This document shows, piece by piece, positions 1 to 9,500 of a stretch of DNA of 64,000 nt. The notes beneath the pieces are model-generated. The model saw nothing but the letters and a program-made list of their open reading frames with translations. It did no database searches and had not been told where the DNA came from. The DNA is from Brooklawnia sp032229645. GTDB lineage: Bacteria > Actinomycetota > Actinomycetes > Propionibacteriales > Propionibacteriaceae. The stretch is taken from assembly GCA_963722295.1 (NCBI GenBank), contig CAVRLB010000001.1, positions 620,001-684,000 on the forward strand, given 5' to 3'. Every line of letters begins with the position of its first letter. The first letter of the stretch is position 1. A program made the translations under genes and the position numbers.

Positions 1-20
1 GGCCCCAACTGCCCAGGGCC

Positions 21-677
21 CTAGACCGAGAGCCCCAGCTGCGCAAGCCGGGCGGCCGTCGACTGAAGAACGTCGTCGAGCATGGCCGTCGAGATGCTCA
101 ACTCGTCGTCCGCCTCTCCGGCCAGGACGATCCGTAGGTCTGCCTGGCGAACGAGTAGCCGTTGGGCCATCACGACGACCTCTCCCAGCAGCCGGCGTGC
201 ATAGAGCGAGAGCTCATCGGCGCTACGGGTATGGGTATTGATCGCATCCAGGACCTGCGAGCTGCCATGATCGATCGCACGCCACAGTCCTGCGGCTGGT
301 GTCAGCACGCTGAGCGCAGGCTCGGGCAACCGGTCCGCGAGTCGCTGCACCAACTCCAACTCGATGCTGGCAACCACCATCAGCCGCAATCGCTGCTCGG
401 TCTGTACGCGTGGCTTGGTCATCGTCCAGAATTCGTCGACCGGGCTGATCAGCGGGGCCATCACCTGCTGTGCGGCGCTCTGCCCGCCCGGGATGGCATC
501 GCAGGCCTGCGTGAAACGGTTGAGGGCATCAGAACTGAGTCTCGCCACGGTGAGCCGGTCGCCCAGCTCGGCACGCTCTCCCGAGCGCGCGATCAGTGAT
601 TCGGCCTCCCGGAGATTCTGATAGGCCAGCCATGCCAACAGTGCCGTTACAGGTTCGGGCGCGATCTCATTGCTCAC
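21..677 (-). CDS. Ferritin-like-fold protein (Rv3210c-type), divergent
   Basis: This 218-residue alpha-helical protein has no signal peptide or membrane segment. It reads away from the DEAD-box helicase gene next door. A ferritin-like-fold gene beside an RNA helicase is a known actinobacterial arrangement (Rv3210c next to Rv3211), and the segment PLISPVDEFW resembles the middle of that family. The regularly spaced Glu/His residues expected of a di-iron site are not clear, so the metal centre may be lost. The start at 677 is the first ATG of the frame (MSNEIAPEP). The function is unknown; the family call rests on context plus weak sequence resemblance. Confidence 0.7.
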   Translation of the reverse strand: MSNEIAPEPVTALLAWLAYQNLREAESLIARSGERAELGDRLTVARLSSDALNRFTQACDAIPGGQSAAQQVMAPLISPVDEFWTMTKPRVQTEQRLRLMVVASIELELVQRLADRLPEPALSVLTPAAGLWRAIDHGSSQVLDAINTHTRSADELSLYARRLLGEVVVMAQRLLVRQADLRIVLAGEADDELSISTAMLDDVLQSTAARLAQLGLSV

Positions 678-867
678 CGAATCAGGCTAACGCTCCGGCC
701 AGCGATACCCATCGTCCGGCGCGCTGGCCCGACGCATTCCAGGCGGGCGCGGTGCGGGCCCGTGACCGCGCGGCGCGATCTCTCGGTGCTTTCAGGCTAA
801 ACTTGGCTGTGGCGCGGCTTCGCGCCCTACAGATGCCGCCGTGAAGGCAGGCCCGAAAGACAGCTAT

Positions 868-2316
868 ATGACTGACACTGACTTCATTCCCGAAAGCGCA
901 ACGGCCGCAACCTTCGAGGAGCTAGGGCTCGCCGCTCCGCTTGTTGAGGCGCTGGCGAACGAGGGAATCATTCACCCCTTCCCGATCCAGGAGCTTGCCA
1001 TCCCGATCGCCCTCACCGGCGCCGATCTGATCGGACAGGCTCGCACGGGAACTGGCAAGACCCTCGCCTTCGGCACCCCCCTGCTGCAGCGCCTCGTGCT
1101 GCCCGGCAGCCGCGATTTCGATGACTTCAAGTTCTTCGGCAAGCCCCAGGCGCTCGTGATGGCGCCGACCCGTGAGCTCGCGCTCCAGGTCAGTTCCGAC
1201 CTCACCAAGGCCGCCGCTGTGCTGGGTGCCCGGATCCTCACCATCTATGGCGGGGTCGGCTATGACGAGCAGCTGGAGGCCCTGAAGTCCGGCGTGGATG
1301 TCGTCGTCGGCACCCCCGGGCGGCTGCTCGATCTGGCCCAGCGCCGCAGCCTCGATCTGTCGCATGTGCAGACGATGGTGCTCGATGAGGCGGACGAAAT
1401 GCTCGATCTGGGCTTCCTGCCCGACGTCGAACGGCTGACCGCAAAGACGCCGGCCTCGAGGCAGACGCTGATGTTCAGCGCCACGATGCCTGCTCAGATC
1501 GTCGCTCTCGCTCGCACTCACCTGAATCACCCGGTTCATGTGCGTGCTGAGGGCCAGGACGCGCAAGCCACGGTGCCCGACACCACCCAATTCGTCTATC
1601 AGGCCCACGACCTCGACAAGCCGGAGATCATCGGCAAGCTGCTGCAGGCACCCGAGGTCGGCAAGGTAATGATCTTCACCCGCACCAAGCGCGCCGCCCA
1701 GCGGCTCGCCGATGAACTTGAGGATCGCGGATTCGAGTCCGGGTCCATTCATGGCGACCTCAATCAGGCTCAGCGCGAGCGCACCCTCAAGAGGTTCCGC
1801 AGCGGCAAGATCAAGGCGTTGGTCGCCACCGATGTCGCAGCGCGCGGCATCGACGTCGAGGGCGTCACTCACGTCATCAACTACGAGGTCCCCGACGATC
1901 CGAAGCAGTACGTACACCGCATCGGACGCACCGGGCGCGCCGGGCGGTCGGGTGTGGCCATCACGCTCGTCGATTGGCCGGGCATCACGCCTTGGAAGGT
2001 CATCAACAAGGCGCTCGACCTTGATTTCGCCGACCCGCAGGAGACCTACTCGACCAGTCCTCAACTGCTCGCCGATCTCAACATCCCCGACGGCACCAAG
2101 GGACGCATAGCGGAGGCGAAGAAGAAGGACGATCGCGAGGATCGCCATTCCGGTCATTCCCGCCATGGCAAGGATGGCAAGAAGCACGATCACGATCATA
2201 AGAAGTCCGACGATCACGGCCACAAGAAGTCCGACGAGAAGAAGTCGGGCGGGCCGCGCCGCAAGCGCGTTCGCCGCCGGAATGGCGAGGTCGTCGTCCG
2301 TGATGCAGAATCGTGA
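868..2316 (+). CDS. DEAD-box ATP-dependent RNA helicase
   Basis: A cytosolic RNA helicase, probably acting in RNA remodelling, ribosome assembly or decay. The helicase core is complete: Q motif (HPFPIQ), motif I (ARTGTGKT), Ia (PTRELALQ), DEAD box (VLDEADEML), SAT (MFSATMP) and motif VI (HRIGRTGRAG). The C-terminal tail of about 60 residues is rich in Lys, His and Asp and ends in a basic RKRVRRR stretch, probably an RNA-binding extension. An in-frame GTG at 841 would add nine residues. I prefer the ATG at 868 because the protein then starts MTDTDFIPES. The SDR gene follows one base after the stop, so the two are probably cotranscribed. RhlE/DeaD-type; the exact subfamily is not resolved. Confidence 0.93.
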   Translation: MTDTDFIPESATAATFEELGLAAPLVEALANEGIIHPFPIQELAIPIALTGADLIGQARTGTGKTLAFGTPLLQRLVLPGSRDFDDFKFFGKPQALVMAPTRELALQVSSDLTKAAAVLGARILTIYGGVGYDEQLEALKSGVDVVVGTPGRLLDLAQRRSLDLSHVQTMVLDEADEMLDLGFLPDVERLTAKTPASRQTLMFSATMPAQIVALARTHLNHPVHVRAEGQDAQATVPDTTQFVYQAHDLDKPEIIGKLLQAPEVGKVMIFTRTKRAAQRLADELEDRGFESGSIHGDLNQAQRERTLKRFRSGKIKALVATDVAARGIDVEGVTHVINYEVPDDPKQYVHRIGRTGRAGRSGVAITLVDWPGITPWKVINKALDLDFADPQETYSTSPQLLADLNIPDGTKGRIAEAKKKDDREDRHSGHSRHGKDGKKHDHDHKKSDDHGHKKSDEKKSGGPRRKRVRRRNGEVVVRDAES

Positions 2317-2317
2317 C

Positions 2318-3079
2318 ATGATCTTGGATCTCACTGATATGCGTGTTCTAGTCACCGGTGGCGGAGTCGGCATCGGCTTGGGCATTGTCAAGAGCTTCGC
2401 CGAGCACGGTGCGCAGGTGGCATTCACCTGGAAAACCCATCAACCCGATGAGGCACTGCTGGACGAGATCGCTGAGTTGGGCGGCAAAGCCCCTCTGGCG
2501 TTCCAGCTGGACGCCACCGACGAGGCGCAGGTCAACGCTGTCGTCGCGCGGGCCGCTGAAGCGCTTGGCGGCCTGGACGTGCTGGTCAACAACGCCGGCG
2601 GCATGGTGCAGCGCTCGACCGTCGACCAAATGCCCCTCGAACTCTGGCACGCGGTCATGGACGTCAACCTGACCAGCTGCTTCCTGGTCACCAAGGCGGC
2701 GTTGAATCATCTCAGCGAGGGCTCGTCGATCATCAACGTGGCTTCGTTGGCCGGCCAGAACGGTGGCGGTCAGGGTGCATCTGCCTATGGCGCATCGAAG
2801 GCGGCCATGCTCGGGTTGACGAAGGCATGGGCCAAGGAGTTCGCTCCGCGTCAGATCCGCGTCAACGCGGTGGCGCCGGGTCTCATTCTCGACACACCCT
2901 TCCACGAGCAGTTCAACACTGCCCAGGGACGCGCAGCGGGCATCGAGAGCATTCCGTTGAGGAGGCCCGGCTACCCGTCCGATATAGCGGGCCCCGTCCT
3001 GTGGCTTGCTGATCCGCAAGCCTCCGGTTTCGTCTCGGGGGCGACCATCGATATCAACGGTGCCGCCAACTTCAGCTGA
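2318..3079 (+). CDS. SDR family oxidoreductase
   Basis: A classical short-chain dehydrogenase/reductase of 253 residues. The Rossmann motif TGGGVGIG lies at about residues 12-19, followed by NNAGG, the catalytic serine region (NVASLAG) and YGASK at about 156. The C-terminal end (SGATIDINGAANFS) is typical of FabG-like enzymes. The start could be the ATG at 2318 or one at 2303 that overlaps the helicase gene by 14 bp; 2318 gives the usual short lead-in to the Rossmann fold. The substrate is unknown. Coupling to the helicase suggests cotranscription but no functional link. Confidence 0.88.
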   Translation: MILDLTDMRVLVTGGGVGIGLGIVKSFAEHGAQVAFTWKTHQPDEALLDEIAELGGKAPLAFQLDATDEAQVNAVVARAAEALGGLDVLVNNAGGMVQRSTVDQMPLELWHAVMDVNLTSCFLVTKAALNHLSEGSSIINVASLAGQNGGGQGASAYGASKAAMLGLTKAWAKEFAPRQIRVNAVAPGLILDTPFHEQFNTAQGRAAGIESIPLRRPGYPSDIAGPVLWLADPQASGFVSGATIDINGAANFS

Positions 3080-3149
3080 TCGCTGCCTGGGCGGGCCTTT
3101 CGGTTGATCGCTTGTCTGGTCACTTCAGGCGATCGACGTTGCCCCCTGT

Positions 3150-3403
3150 AACAGCGGCTGCCGCAAGTAACAGCCACTAGCGAATGTTCGGTAGCCGCTG
3201 CGAATTGCGACAGCTGTTGTCTTCGGGCCCGCCATTTCCGGTAGCCGCTGTGCCTTCCGGCAGCTGCTGTCCCCCAGCCCCGCGTCTTCCGGCAGCCGCT
3301 GCGAATTGCGGCAGCCGCTGTCCCCCAGCCCCGCCATCTCCGGCAGCCGCTGCGAATTGCGACAGCTGCTGTCCCCCAGCCCCGCCATTTCCGGCAGCCG
3401 CTG
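3150..3403 (+). repeat. Intergenic tandem array A (50-51 bp period) with head module
   Basis: This array fills most of the 335-bp gap between the convergent SDR and LOG genes. A head segment (3150-3188, beginning ACAGCGGCTGCCGC) is followed by units beginning CGGTAGCC or CGGCAGCC at 3189, 3239, 3290, 3341 and a partial one at 3392, a spacing of 50, 51, 51 and 51 bp. The unit core GGCAGCCGCTG also occurs in arrays near 45.7 and 47.1 kb. Because 51 is divisible by three, both strands are open and give 17-residue repeat peptides, but nothing else suggests coding. Confidence 0.85.
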
Positions 3404-3414
3404 ACGCGTCCCGG

Positions 3415-4494
3415 CTATCTCAGATCGTCAGGTGATGTCACTGCCGGGGCAACCAGCGGAGCCGGGGCGCTCGACAGACCATTGATCGCACGAATCAGCC
3501 GGTATAGCGAGCCCACCTGATAGGGATCGAAGCGGCAGGCAAGCCGCGGCAGGCCGAGACGGTCTTCATCGTCCAACTCATGACGAAGGGGGCCCCGTTT
3601 GCGAATAGTGCCCCTGGTCAACATGGTGCCGAATCTCTCGTTCAGCCCGGCAACCTCCTCCTCGGTGGGTTCGCGACGCAGCCTCAGGACGAGGAGGTCC
3701 CCCACCCAGCGCAGCGAGTCGTAGTTGCGCCAGAAACCGGTGATCTCGTCAGCGGCCTCACAGACCGAATCGGTCAGCACGACCCTGCCGAAGTCATCCG
3801 GAGAGATGACGTCTGCGCCTAATAGATGCTGGTTCAAGAAGTCGCGGAAGTCGGTCCAGAAGCGCCCACCCGGCTCGTCCAGCAGAACGATCGGCGTTGG
3901 CTCAGACTTGCCGGTTTGTTGCAAGGTGAGTAGTTCGAAGAACTCGTCCAAGGTACCGAACCCGCCAGGTACACAGATGAAACCACTCGATTCCTTGACC
4001 AGCATCAGCTTGCGAGTGAAGAAGTACTTCATCGCGACGTTGTGACCATTAGCGATCGAGGAATTCGGTTTCTCCTCGAACGGCAGTCGAATCGAGACGC
4101 CCAGCGAAAGGTCCGGTCCTGCTCCCTCGGCTGCTGCCTGCATGATGCCTGGGCCGGCTCCGGTCACCACCATCCAGCCGCGTTCGGCCAACTCGGAGGC
4201 CACCCGCTTGGTCTGCTGATAGGCGACGTCGTCCGGCTTGGTGCGTGCCGAACCGAAGACCGTCACCTTGGGGACGTGCGTGAACGGCGCAAAGAGGGCG
4301 AACGCCGCCCGCATCTCGGTCAGCGCAGCGCTGGCGATCTTCAGGTCAAGCTTGTCTGCCGGGTCGGTGCCCAGCCCGATGGCGTTCGTGAGCAGGCGTT
4401 CGATCAATCCGACATTCGCGGTGATCCCGGCCTCGCCGATGGCGGTGGCGAGCGTCTGAGTCACTTCGGTGGGCAGAATCGGCGGATTGGACAT
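3415..4494 (-). CDS. LOG family protein (TIGR00730-like)
   Basis: A protein of 359 residues with the Rossmann-like LOG fold. It carries the nucleotide-binding GAGPGIMQAAAEG motif and the diagnostic PGGFGTLDEFFE motif. Family members are cytokinin-type nucleoside 5'-monophosphate phosphoribohydrolases or related N-glycosidases, although many bacterial members have no proven role. It is longer than the usual 180-200 residues because of extra N- and C-terminal regions, a form seen in Actinobacteria. The open frame reaches 4647, but the ATG at 4494 has a good AGAGGTG ribosome site and gives MSNPPILPTE. It lies 28 bp after trpS on the same strand. Confidence 0.88.
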   Translation of the reverse strand: MSNPPILPTEVTQTLATAIGEAGITANVGLIERLLTNAIGLGTDPADKLDLKIASAALTEMRAAFALFAPFTHVPKVTVFGSARTKPDDVAYQQTKRVASELAERGWMVVTGAGPGIMQAAAEGAGPDLSLGVSIRLPFEEKPNSSIANGHNVAMKYFFTRKLMLVKESSGFICVPGGFGTLDEFFELLTLQQTGKSEPTPIVLLDEPGGRFWTDFRDFLNQHLLGADVISPDDFGRVVLTDSVCEAADEITGFWRNYDSLRWVGDLLVLRLRREPTEEEVAGLNERFGTMLTRGTIRKRGPLRHELDDEDRLGLPRLACRFDPYQVGSLYRLIRAINGLSSAPAPLVAPAVTSPDDLR

Positions 4495-4522
4495 GCCTTC
4501 AACACCTCTCGTAGATCTGGGA

Positions 4523-5644
4523 TCAGTAGTCCATCTGCATGGCTTTGCGGACCTCGCTGAGCGTCTGCGTGGCGACCTCATTGGCCTTCGTGTTGCCGGC
4601 CCGCAGCACGTCGACGAGATAGCCCTGGTCAGCCACCAACTCGGCACGACGTTCGCGGATCGGCGCCAGGTGCTCGTTGATCACCTCGGTGACCAATTTC
4701 TTGAGCCCGCCGCCGCCGGCATCACCGATCTGCTCGGCGATCTGCACCGGATCGTCCCCGGTCGCCAGAGCGGCCAGCATCAGCAGATTCGACACCTCGG
4801 GACGATTCTGCGGGTCGTAGGTGATGTGCCGGTCGGAGTCGGTCTTGGCCTTCTTGATCAGCTTGGCGGTCTGATCGGCGGTCATGCCGAGTTCGATCAC
4901 ATTGCCGCGAGACTTGCTCATCTTGGTGCCATCCAGCCCGAGGATGTTCGGGGCCGACGAGAGCAGGGCGTCGGCGAACGGGAACACCTGCCGAGACTGG
5001 TCGGCGCGTCCATAGCGCTCGTCGAAACGGCGGGCGATCAGCCTGGTCAGTTCCAGGTGTGGCAGTTGATCCTTGCCGACCGGCACGATGTTGGCCTTGC
5101 AGAAGAGGATGTCGGCTGCCTGATGAACCGGGAAGGTCAGCATCAGCCCGCTCATCGGACGATCCGAATTCGCCAGTTCGTCCTTGACCGTCGGGTTGCG
5201 GCGCAGTTCGGCATCGGTCACCAGCGACAAGAAAGGCAGCAGCAGCTGATTGAGCGGCGCCACCGCCGAATGCGCGAAGATCGTGGAGCGCGCCGGATCA
5301 ATGCCCGCGGCCAGGTAGTCGGCGATCGCGCCATAGACGTTCGCTTTCAAGTCGCCGACACCGTCGCGGTCGTAGATCACCTGGTAGTCGGCGACCAGCA
5401 CCCACGAATCGAGTCCGAGGTTCTGCAGGCGCACCCGGTTGGTCAGCGAACCGAAATAGTGGCCCAAATGCAGCTTGCCGGTCGGACGATCGCCGGTCAG
5501 CATGCGGTAACGCTCCGGATGTACCTGGAGATCGGCCTCGATCTGCTCGCTGCGATTGAGGCTGGCGCGCAGAGATCCGTCGACCGAGGAGGCGAGGCCA
5601 TCACCAGATTCCGCCGAGTTCGTGGGCAGATCGACTGAAGTCAT
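4523..5644 (-). CDS. trpS: Tryptophan--tRNA ligase
   Basis: Cytosolic class I aminoacyl-tRNA synthetase that charges tRNA-Trp. The HIGH-type signature is TGKLHLGH at about residues 55-62, and the KMSKS loop is intact (GTKMSKSRGN, near residue 240). It has 373 residues, slightly long for TrpS because of about 45 N-terminal residues ahead of the catalytic core (MTSVDLPTNS onward), which may be an extension or an early start call. The gene is followed closely by the LOG gene. No sign of damage or transfer. Confidence 0.96.
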   Translation of the reverse strand: MTSVDLPTNSAESGDGLASSVDGSLRASLNRSEQIEADLQVHPERYRMLTGDRPTGKLHLGHYFGSLTNRVRLQNLGLDSWVLVADYQVIYDRDGVGDLKANVYGAIADYLAAGIDPARSTIFAHSAVAPLNQLLLPFLSLVTDAELRRNPTVKDELANSDRPMSGLMLTFPVHQAADILFCKANIVPVGKDQLPHLELTRLIARRFDERYGRADQSRQVFPFADALLSSAPNILGLDGTKMSKSRGNVIELGMTADQTAKLIKKAKTDSDRHITYDPQNRPEVSNLLMLAALATGDDPVQIAEQIGDAGGGGLKKLVTEVINEHLAPIRERRAELVADQGYLVDVLRAGNTKANEVATQTLSEVRKAMQMDY

Positions 5645-5726
5645 GGTCGCGCTTCTCCTTCTCGTGCTGCGGTTGAGCGGGTCCAGCTTAGCGTCTCGAT
5701 TAGCACCGCCCGTGAAGCCCGGCGGC

Positions 5727-6584
5727 TCAGTCGATCACTCCGCCATGTGCTTTGATCCGGCGCAGCAACTCATCGAAGGCCGGTGGCCGGGTGAGCGCAC
5801 AGCCTAGGTCGTGGCCATTCTTGCCGATGCCGTGGTAGTCGCTCGAACCGGTGCGTACCAGACCGAGACGGGCGCCCAGCTGGTGGTAGAGCTCGCGGGT
5901 GTTCAGATCGTGCAGCGGATAGTCCACCTCGATGCCATCCAGTCCGTGCTCGACGCGCAGCCGCTCGGTCAGCGGCCCGGTCAGCACCGTTGACATCCCG
6001 CGGATACCGGGATGCGCGAGGACCACCGCCGCCCCGGCACCGTGTAGCAGGTCGATGCCTGCGGCCAACGGCACCGCCGGGCGTCCGACGTACGCAGGCG
6101 CTTCACGGTCGAGATAGCGCTCGAACGCCTCATCGCGGCTCGCCACGTAGCCGCGGGCCACCATGGCATCGGCGACATGCGGGCGCCCCAAAGAGGTCTG
6201 AGCGTCCTTGGCCTGTGCCCGCACCTCCTCGAGAGTGAGCGGCATGCCGAGGCCATCCAGCTTGGCCAGCATCCTCGGCAGCCGATTCGCGCGCCCTGTC
6301 CGCAATCGCACCAACTCGGCGTTCAGCGCCTCGTCGTCGCGCCGCGGGCCGTATCCGAGCAGGTGCACCTCTCGGCCGTCCTGGACGGCGCTCAACTCGA
6401 CCCCGCCCAAGACTCCGACGCCCACGCGGCGGCCCGCTTCACGGGCCTCGTCCAGCCCTGCCAACGTGTCGTGATCGGTCAACGCGATGATGTCCAGCCC
6501 TGCTTGCTGAGCATTGAGAACCAGTCGGGTTGGACTGTCGGTGCCGTCGGAGACCCAGGAATGAGTATGCAAATCGATGCGCAT
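5727..6584 (-). CDS. PHP domain phosphoesterase
   Basis: A 285-residue PHP-domain metallohydrolase. The N-terminal metal motif DLHTHS, then ALTDHD, GGVELSA, HLLGYG, VVLAHPG and SSDYHG are all present, so a trinuclear metal site is likely intact. Related proteins include 3',5'-nucleoside bisphosphate phosphatases (Trph/YciV group), which is the best guess, but a role in histidinol-phosphate or nucleic-acid turnover cannot be excluded. The frame extends upstream to 6941, but that part lies inside the GDH gene; the ATG at 6584 gives MRIDLHTHS directly and has AGGA ten bases upstream. It sits 5 bp behind the GDH stop. Confidence 0.88.
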   Translation of the reverse strand: MRIDLHTHSWVSDGTDSPTRLVLNAQQAGLDIIALTDHDTLAGLDEAREAGRRVGVGVLGGVELSAVQDGREVHLLGYGPRRDDEALNAELVRLRTGRANRLPRMLAKLDGLGMPLTLEEVRAQAKDAQTSLGRPHVADAMVARGYVASRDEAFERYLDREAPAYVGRPAVPLAAGIDLLHGAGAAVVLAHPGIRGMSTVLTGPLTERLRVEHGLDGIEVDYPLHDLNTRELYHQLGARLGLVRTGSSDYHGIGKNGHDLGCALTRPPAFDELLRRIKAHGGVID

Positions 6585-6589
6585 GATTT

Positions 6590-9500
6590 CTATCCTGCCC
6601 GCCGTTTCTCCAACAGACCACGCAGCGAAGAAACAGCCACCGACATCCGTGCCAGATCGACCGGTCCGGACGCCAACTCGTCGAGTACCGCCTGCTGCTG
6701 AGCTGCGTCCGGATTGGCCTGCCACCAACGGTCGACGATCGCCTCGGCTGTGGTCAGCTCGGGCCCGGCAAGCTCCAGCGCCGCTCCGGTGACGGCTGCC
6801 TGGGCGTTGATCAGATCGTCGCGCACCGCTGCTCTGGCCATGATCTCCCAGCGTCCGGTTCGCGGCAGCTCGAGTGAGCGACGCAACGCGCGTTCGATAC
6901 CGAGTTGCTCGCTCAACCGGAAGTAGACCTGCGCGCAGCACGGGACATCGCGTCCATATTGCCTTGCCACCCGGACGATGGGCAGTGCGGAGTGGGCCAG
7001 CGACCAGCGCGCAACCCGCTCGGCCAGCCCGGCGTCCAGGCCACGAGCGGTCAGAACGTCCGCGCTTGCCCGGTAACGCTGCACACCGGCCTGGGTGAGC
7101 AGCTCGGGAAGTCGGGCCATGACCTCACGCACGCCGGGCTTGAGCTCGGCGACAACCGCCTCGATATCGATGCCGCTGCGGTGGGTCCGCAGGATCCACC
7201 GGGTAGCGCGTTCGACCAGATGGCGGATCTGCACACGCACCAGGGTCTGGGTATCGGCGTCGGTGTTCCAGGTTGTGAGCGCGGACTCTTGGGCCCCGGC
7301 ATCCATCAGGTTGCGGGCGGCCAGCTGCGCCCGGACGATATCGTCCGCACCCGCGCCGGTCTCGGAGGCGAGCCGGTGGGCGGCGCTGATCCCCTGGGAA
7401 TCGACGAAGCGGTTCACCGCGACGGTCGTGATGATCTGCCGGGCCAACGGATGAGCCGGTATCTGATCGACGAAACGTCCTCGCAGCGCCGACGGGAAGT
7501 ACTTGATCAGGCGGTCGCGAAGATAGGGGTCCTCCGGCAGATCACCGGCCAGTAGGTCGTCGGCCAGAGCGTTCTTCACGGTGGCCAGCAGCATGGCCAG
7601 CTCGGGACTAGTCAACCCGTGCCCCTGGGCGGGCCGGGCCGCCAGCTCCTGACTGGACGGCAACCCATCCTGGCCCCTGTCGAGCCTACCGGCGGCCTCC
7701 AGCGCGCTGATCAGATCGTCATGGACGCCCGCGTTGGCCCGCGCCTGCAGCAACGAATTGGCAAGCGCCCGGTTTTGCACCACATTTTGGTGCAGCACGA
7801 TCTCCGCAACCTCGTCGGTCATCTGCCGTAGCAAAGCGTTGCGCTCGTCGCGATCCAGTAGGCCTGCGGCGATCGCGGTGTCGAGCAGGATCTTGATGTT
7901 CACTTCATGGTCGGAGGTCGCCACGCCAGCCGAATTGTCGATGAAATCGGTATTGATCTTGCCTCCGGCAAGCGCATACTCGACCCGCGCCGCCTGAGTC
8001 CAACCCAGGTTGCCGCCCTCGCCGACACAGCGGGCGCGCACCTTCGACGCGTCCACCCGCACCGCATCGTTGCTGCGGTCGTCGGCCGCGCTGTGTGGTT
8101 GCCGGGTCGCCTTCACCCAGGTGCCGATGCCGCCGTTCCACATCAGGTCGACCGGCGCGCTCAGGATCGCCTTGATGATCTCGTTGGGCGTCAGCTGCGT
8201 GATGGACGCATCCAGACCAAGACTGCGGCGTACCGGTTCGGTCACCGGGATCGACTTGGAGGTACGCAGGTAGACCCCACCGCCGGCGCTGATGGCCTCG
8301 CTTCGGTAGCCGTCCCAGCCGCGGCCCTCGGTGAACAGGCGAGAGCGCTCGGCGAACGAGACCTGCGGATCGGGATCCGGGTCAAGGAAGATGTGGCGGT
8401 GGTTGAAGGCCGCAACCAGCCGGATGTGGGATGAACGCAGCATGCCGTTGCCGAAGACATCGCCCGCCATGTCGCCGATGCCTACGCAGCTGAAGTCGTG
8501 GGCGGCCGGATCGACCCCCAGTTCGCCGAGATGGCGTTGCACCGAGATCCATGCGCCACGGGCCGTGATCCCCATCTTCTTGTGGTCGAAGCCATCCGAA
8601 CCACCCGACGCAAAGGCGTCTCCGAGCCAGTAGCCGCGCGCCAGCGCGATCCTGTCGGCCATGTCGCTGAACGTCGCGGTGCCTTTGTCGGCCGCCACGA
8701 CGAGGTAGGAATCGTCATCGTCCCAGGCCACCACCCGGTCCGGGCGCACGATCAGCTCGCGCGCGGGCTTCCCGGTACCCGTCGCATCCATCGCGGCGGC
8801 ACTGTGCTGGGTCGGGTCGGCATGCACGCGGTTGTCGGTCACCGATAGCAGAGCGTTGATGAACGCCGCGTAGCTGGCCCGCGCCTCGGCAATCCGCGCG
8901 GCGGGCTCTAAACCGGCCAGCCGTAGCGGGTAGAAGCCGCCCTTGGAGCCGACCGGGACGATGATCGCGTTCTTCACCGTCTGCGACTTGACCAGGTCCA
9001 TCACCTCGGTGCGGTAGTCCTCCGCCCGGTCCGACCACCGGATACCACCACGCGCCACCTTGCCGAAGCGCAGATGGACACCCTCGACCTGCGGCGAGTA
9101 GACGAAGATCTCGTGCGCGGGTTGCGGTCCGCGCGCGAATTCCAGCTTGCGGGGATCGATCTTGAGCGCGAGCGCATCTCGTCGCTGGCTAGTTCCTTTG
9201 GCGATCAGGGGGTCGTCCAACGCATAGAAATTGGTGCGCACCACCGCGGTGATGACCGCCAGGTACTGGCGAAGCATCCGGTCCTCGTCGAGCACGGCGA
9301 TGGTGTCGATCACCTGGCGTACCTGCTCGGTCAGGTCCTCGACTCGGGCGGCCCGGTCGGCCCCCGGCGTGAGCCATGGCGTGAACTTTGCCTCGAAGAG
9401 ATCCACCAGCACCGTGGTGATCTGCTTGTGCTTGTTCAGGGTCTGGGCGATATATGGCTGGGAGTAGGTGGTTCCCAACTGGCGCAGGTAGCGCGCGATT

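Noticed and set aside
922..2427. Minus-strand open frame opposite the helicase gene
   Set aside because: Antisense shadow with no motif; the plus-strand helicase has complete motifs.
3125..3388. Open frame with 17-residue repeats in array A (also 46853-47305 in array C)
   Set aside because: The frame is open only because the repeat period is a multiple of three. There is no ribosome site, no conserved start, and the residues differ between arrays.
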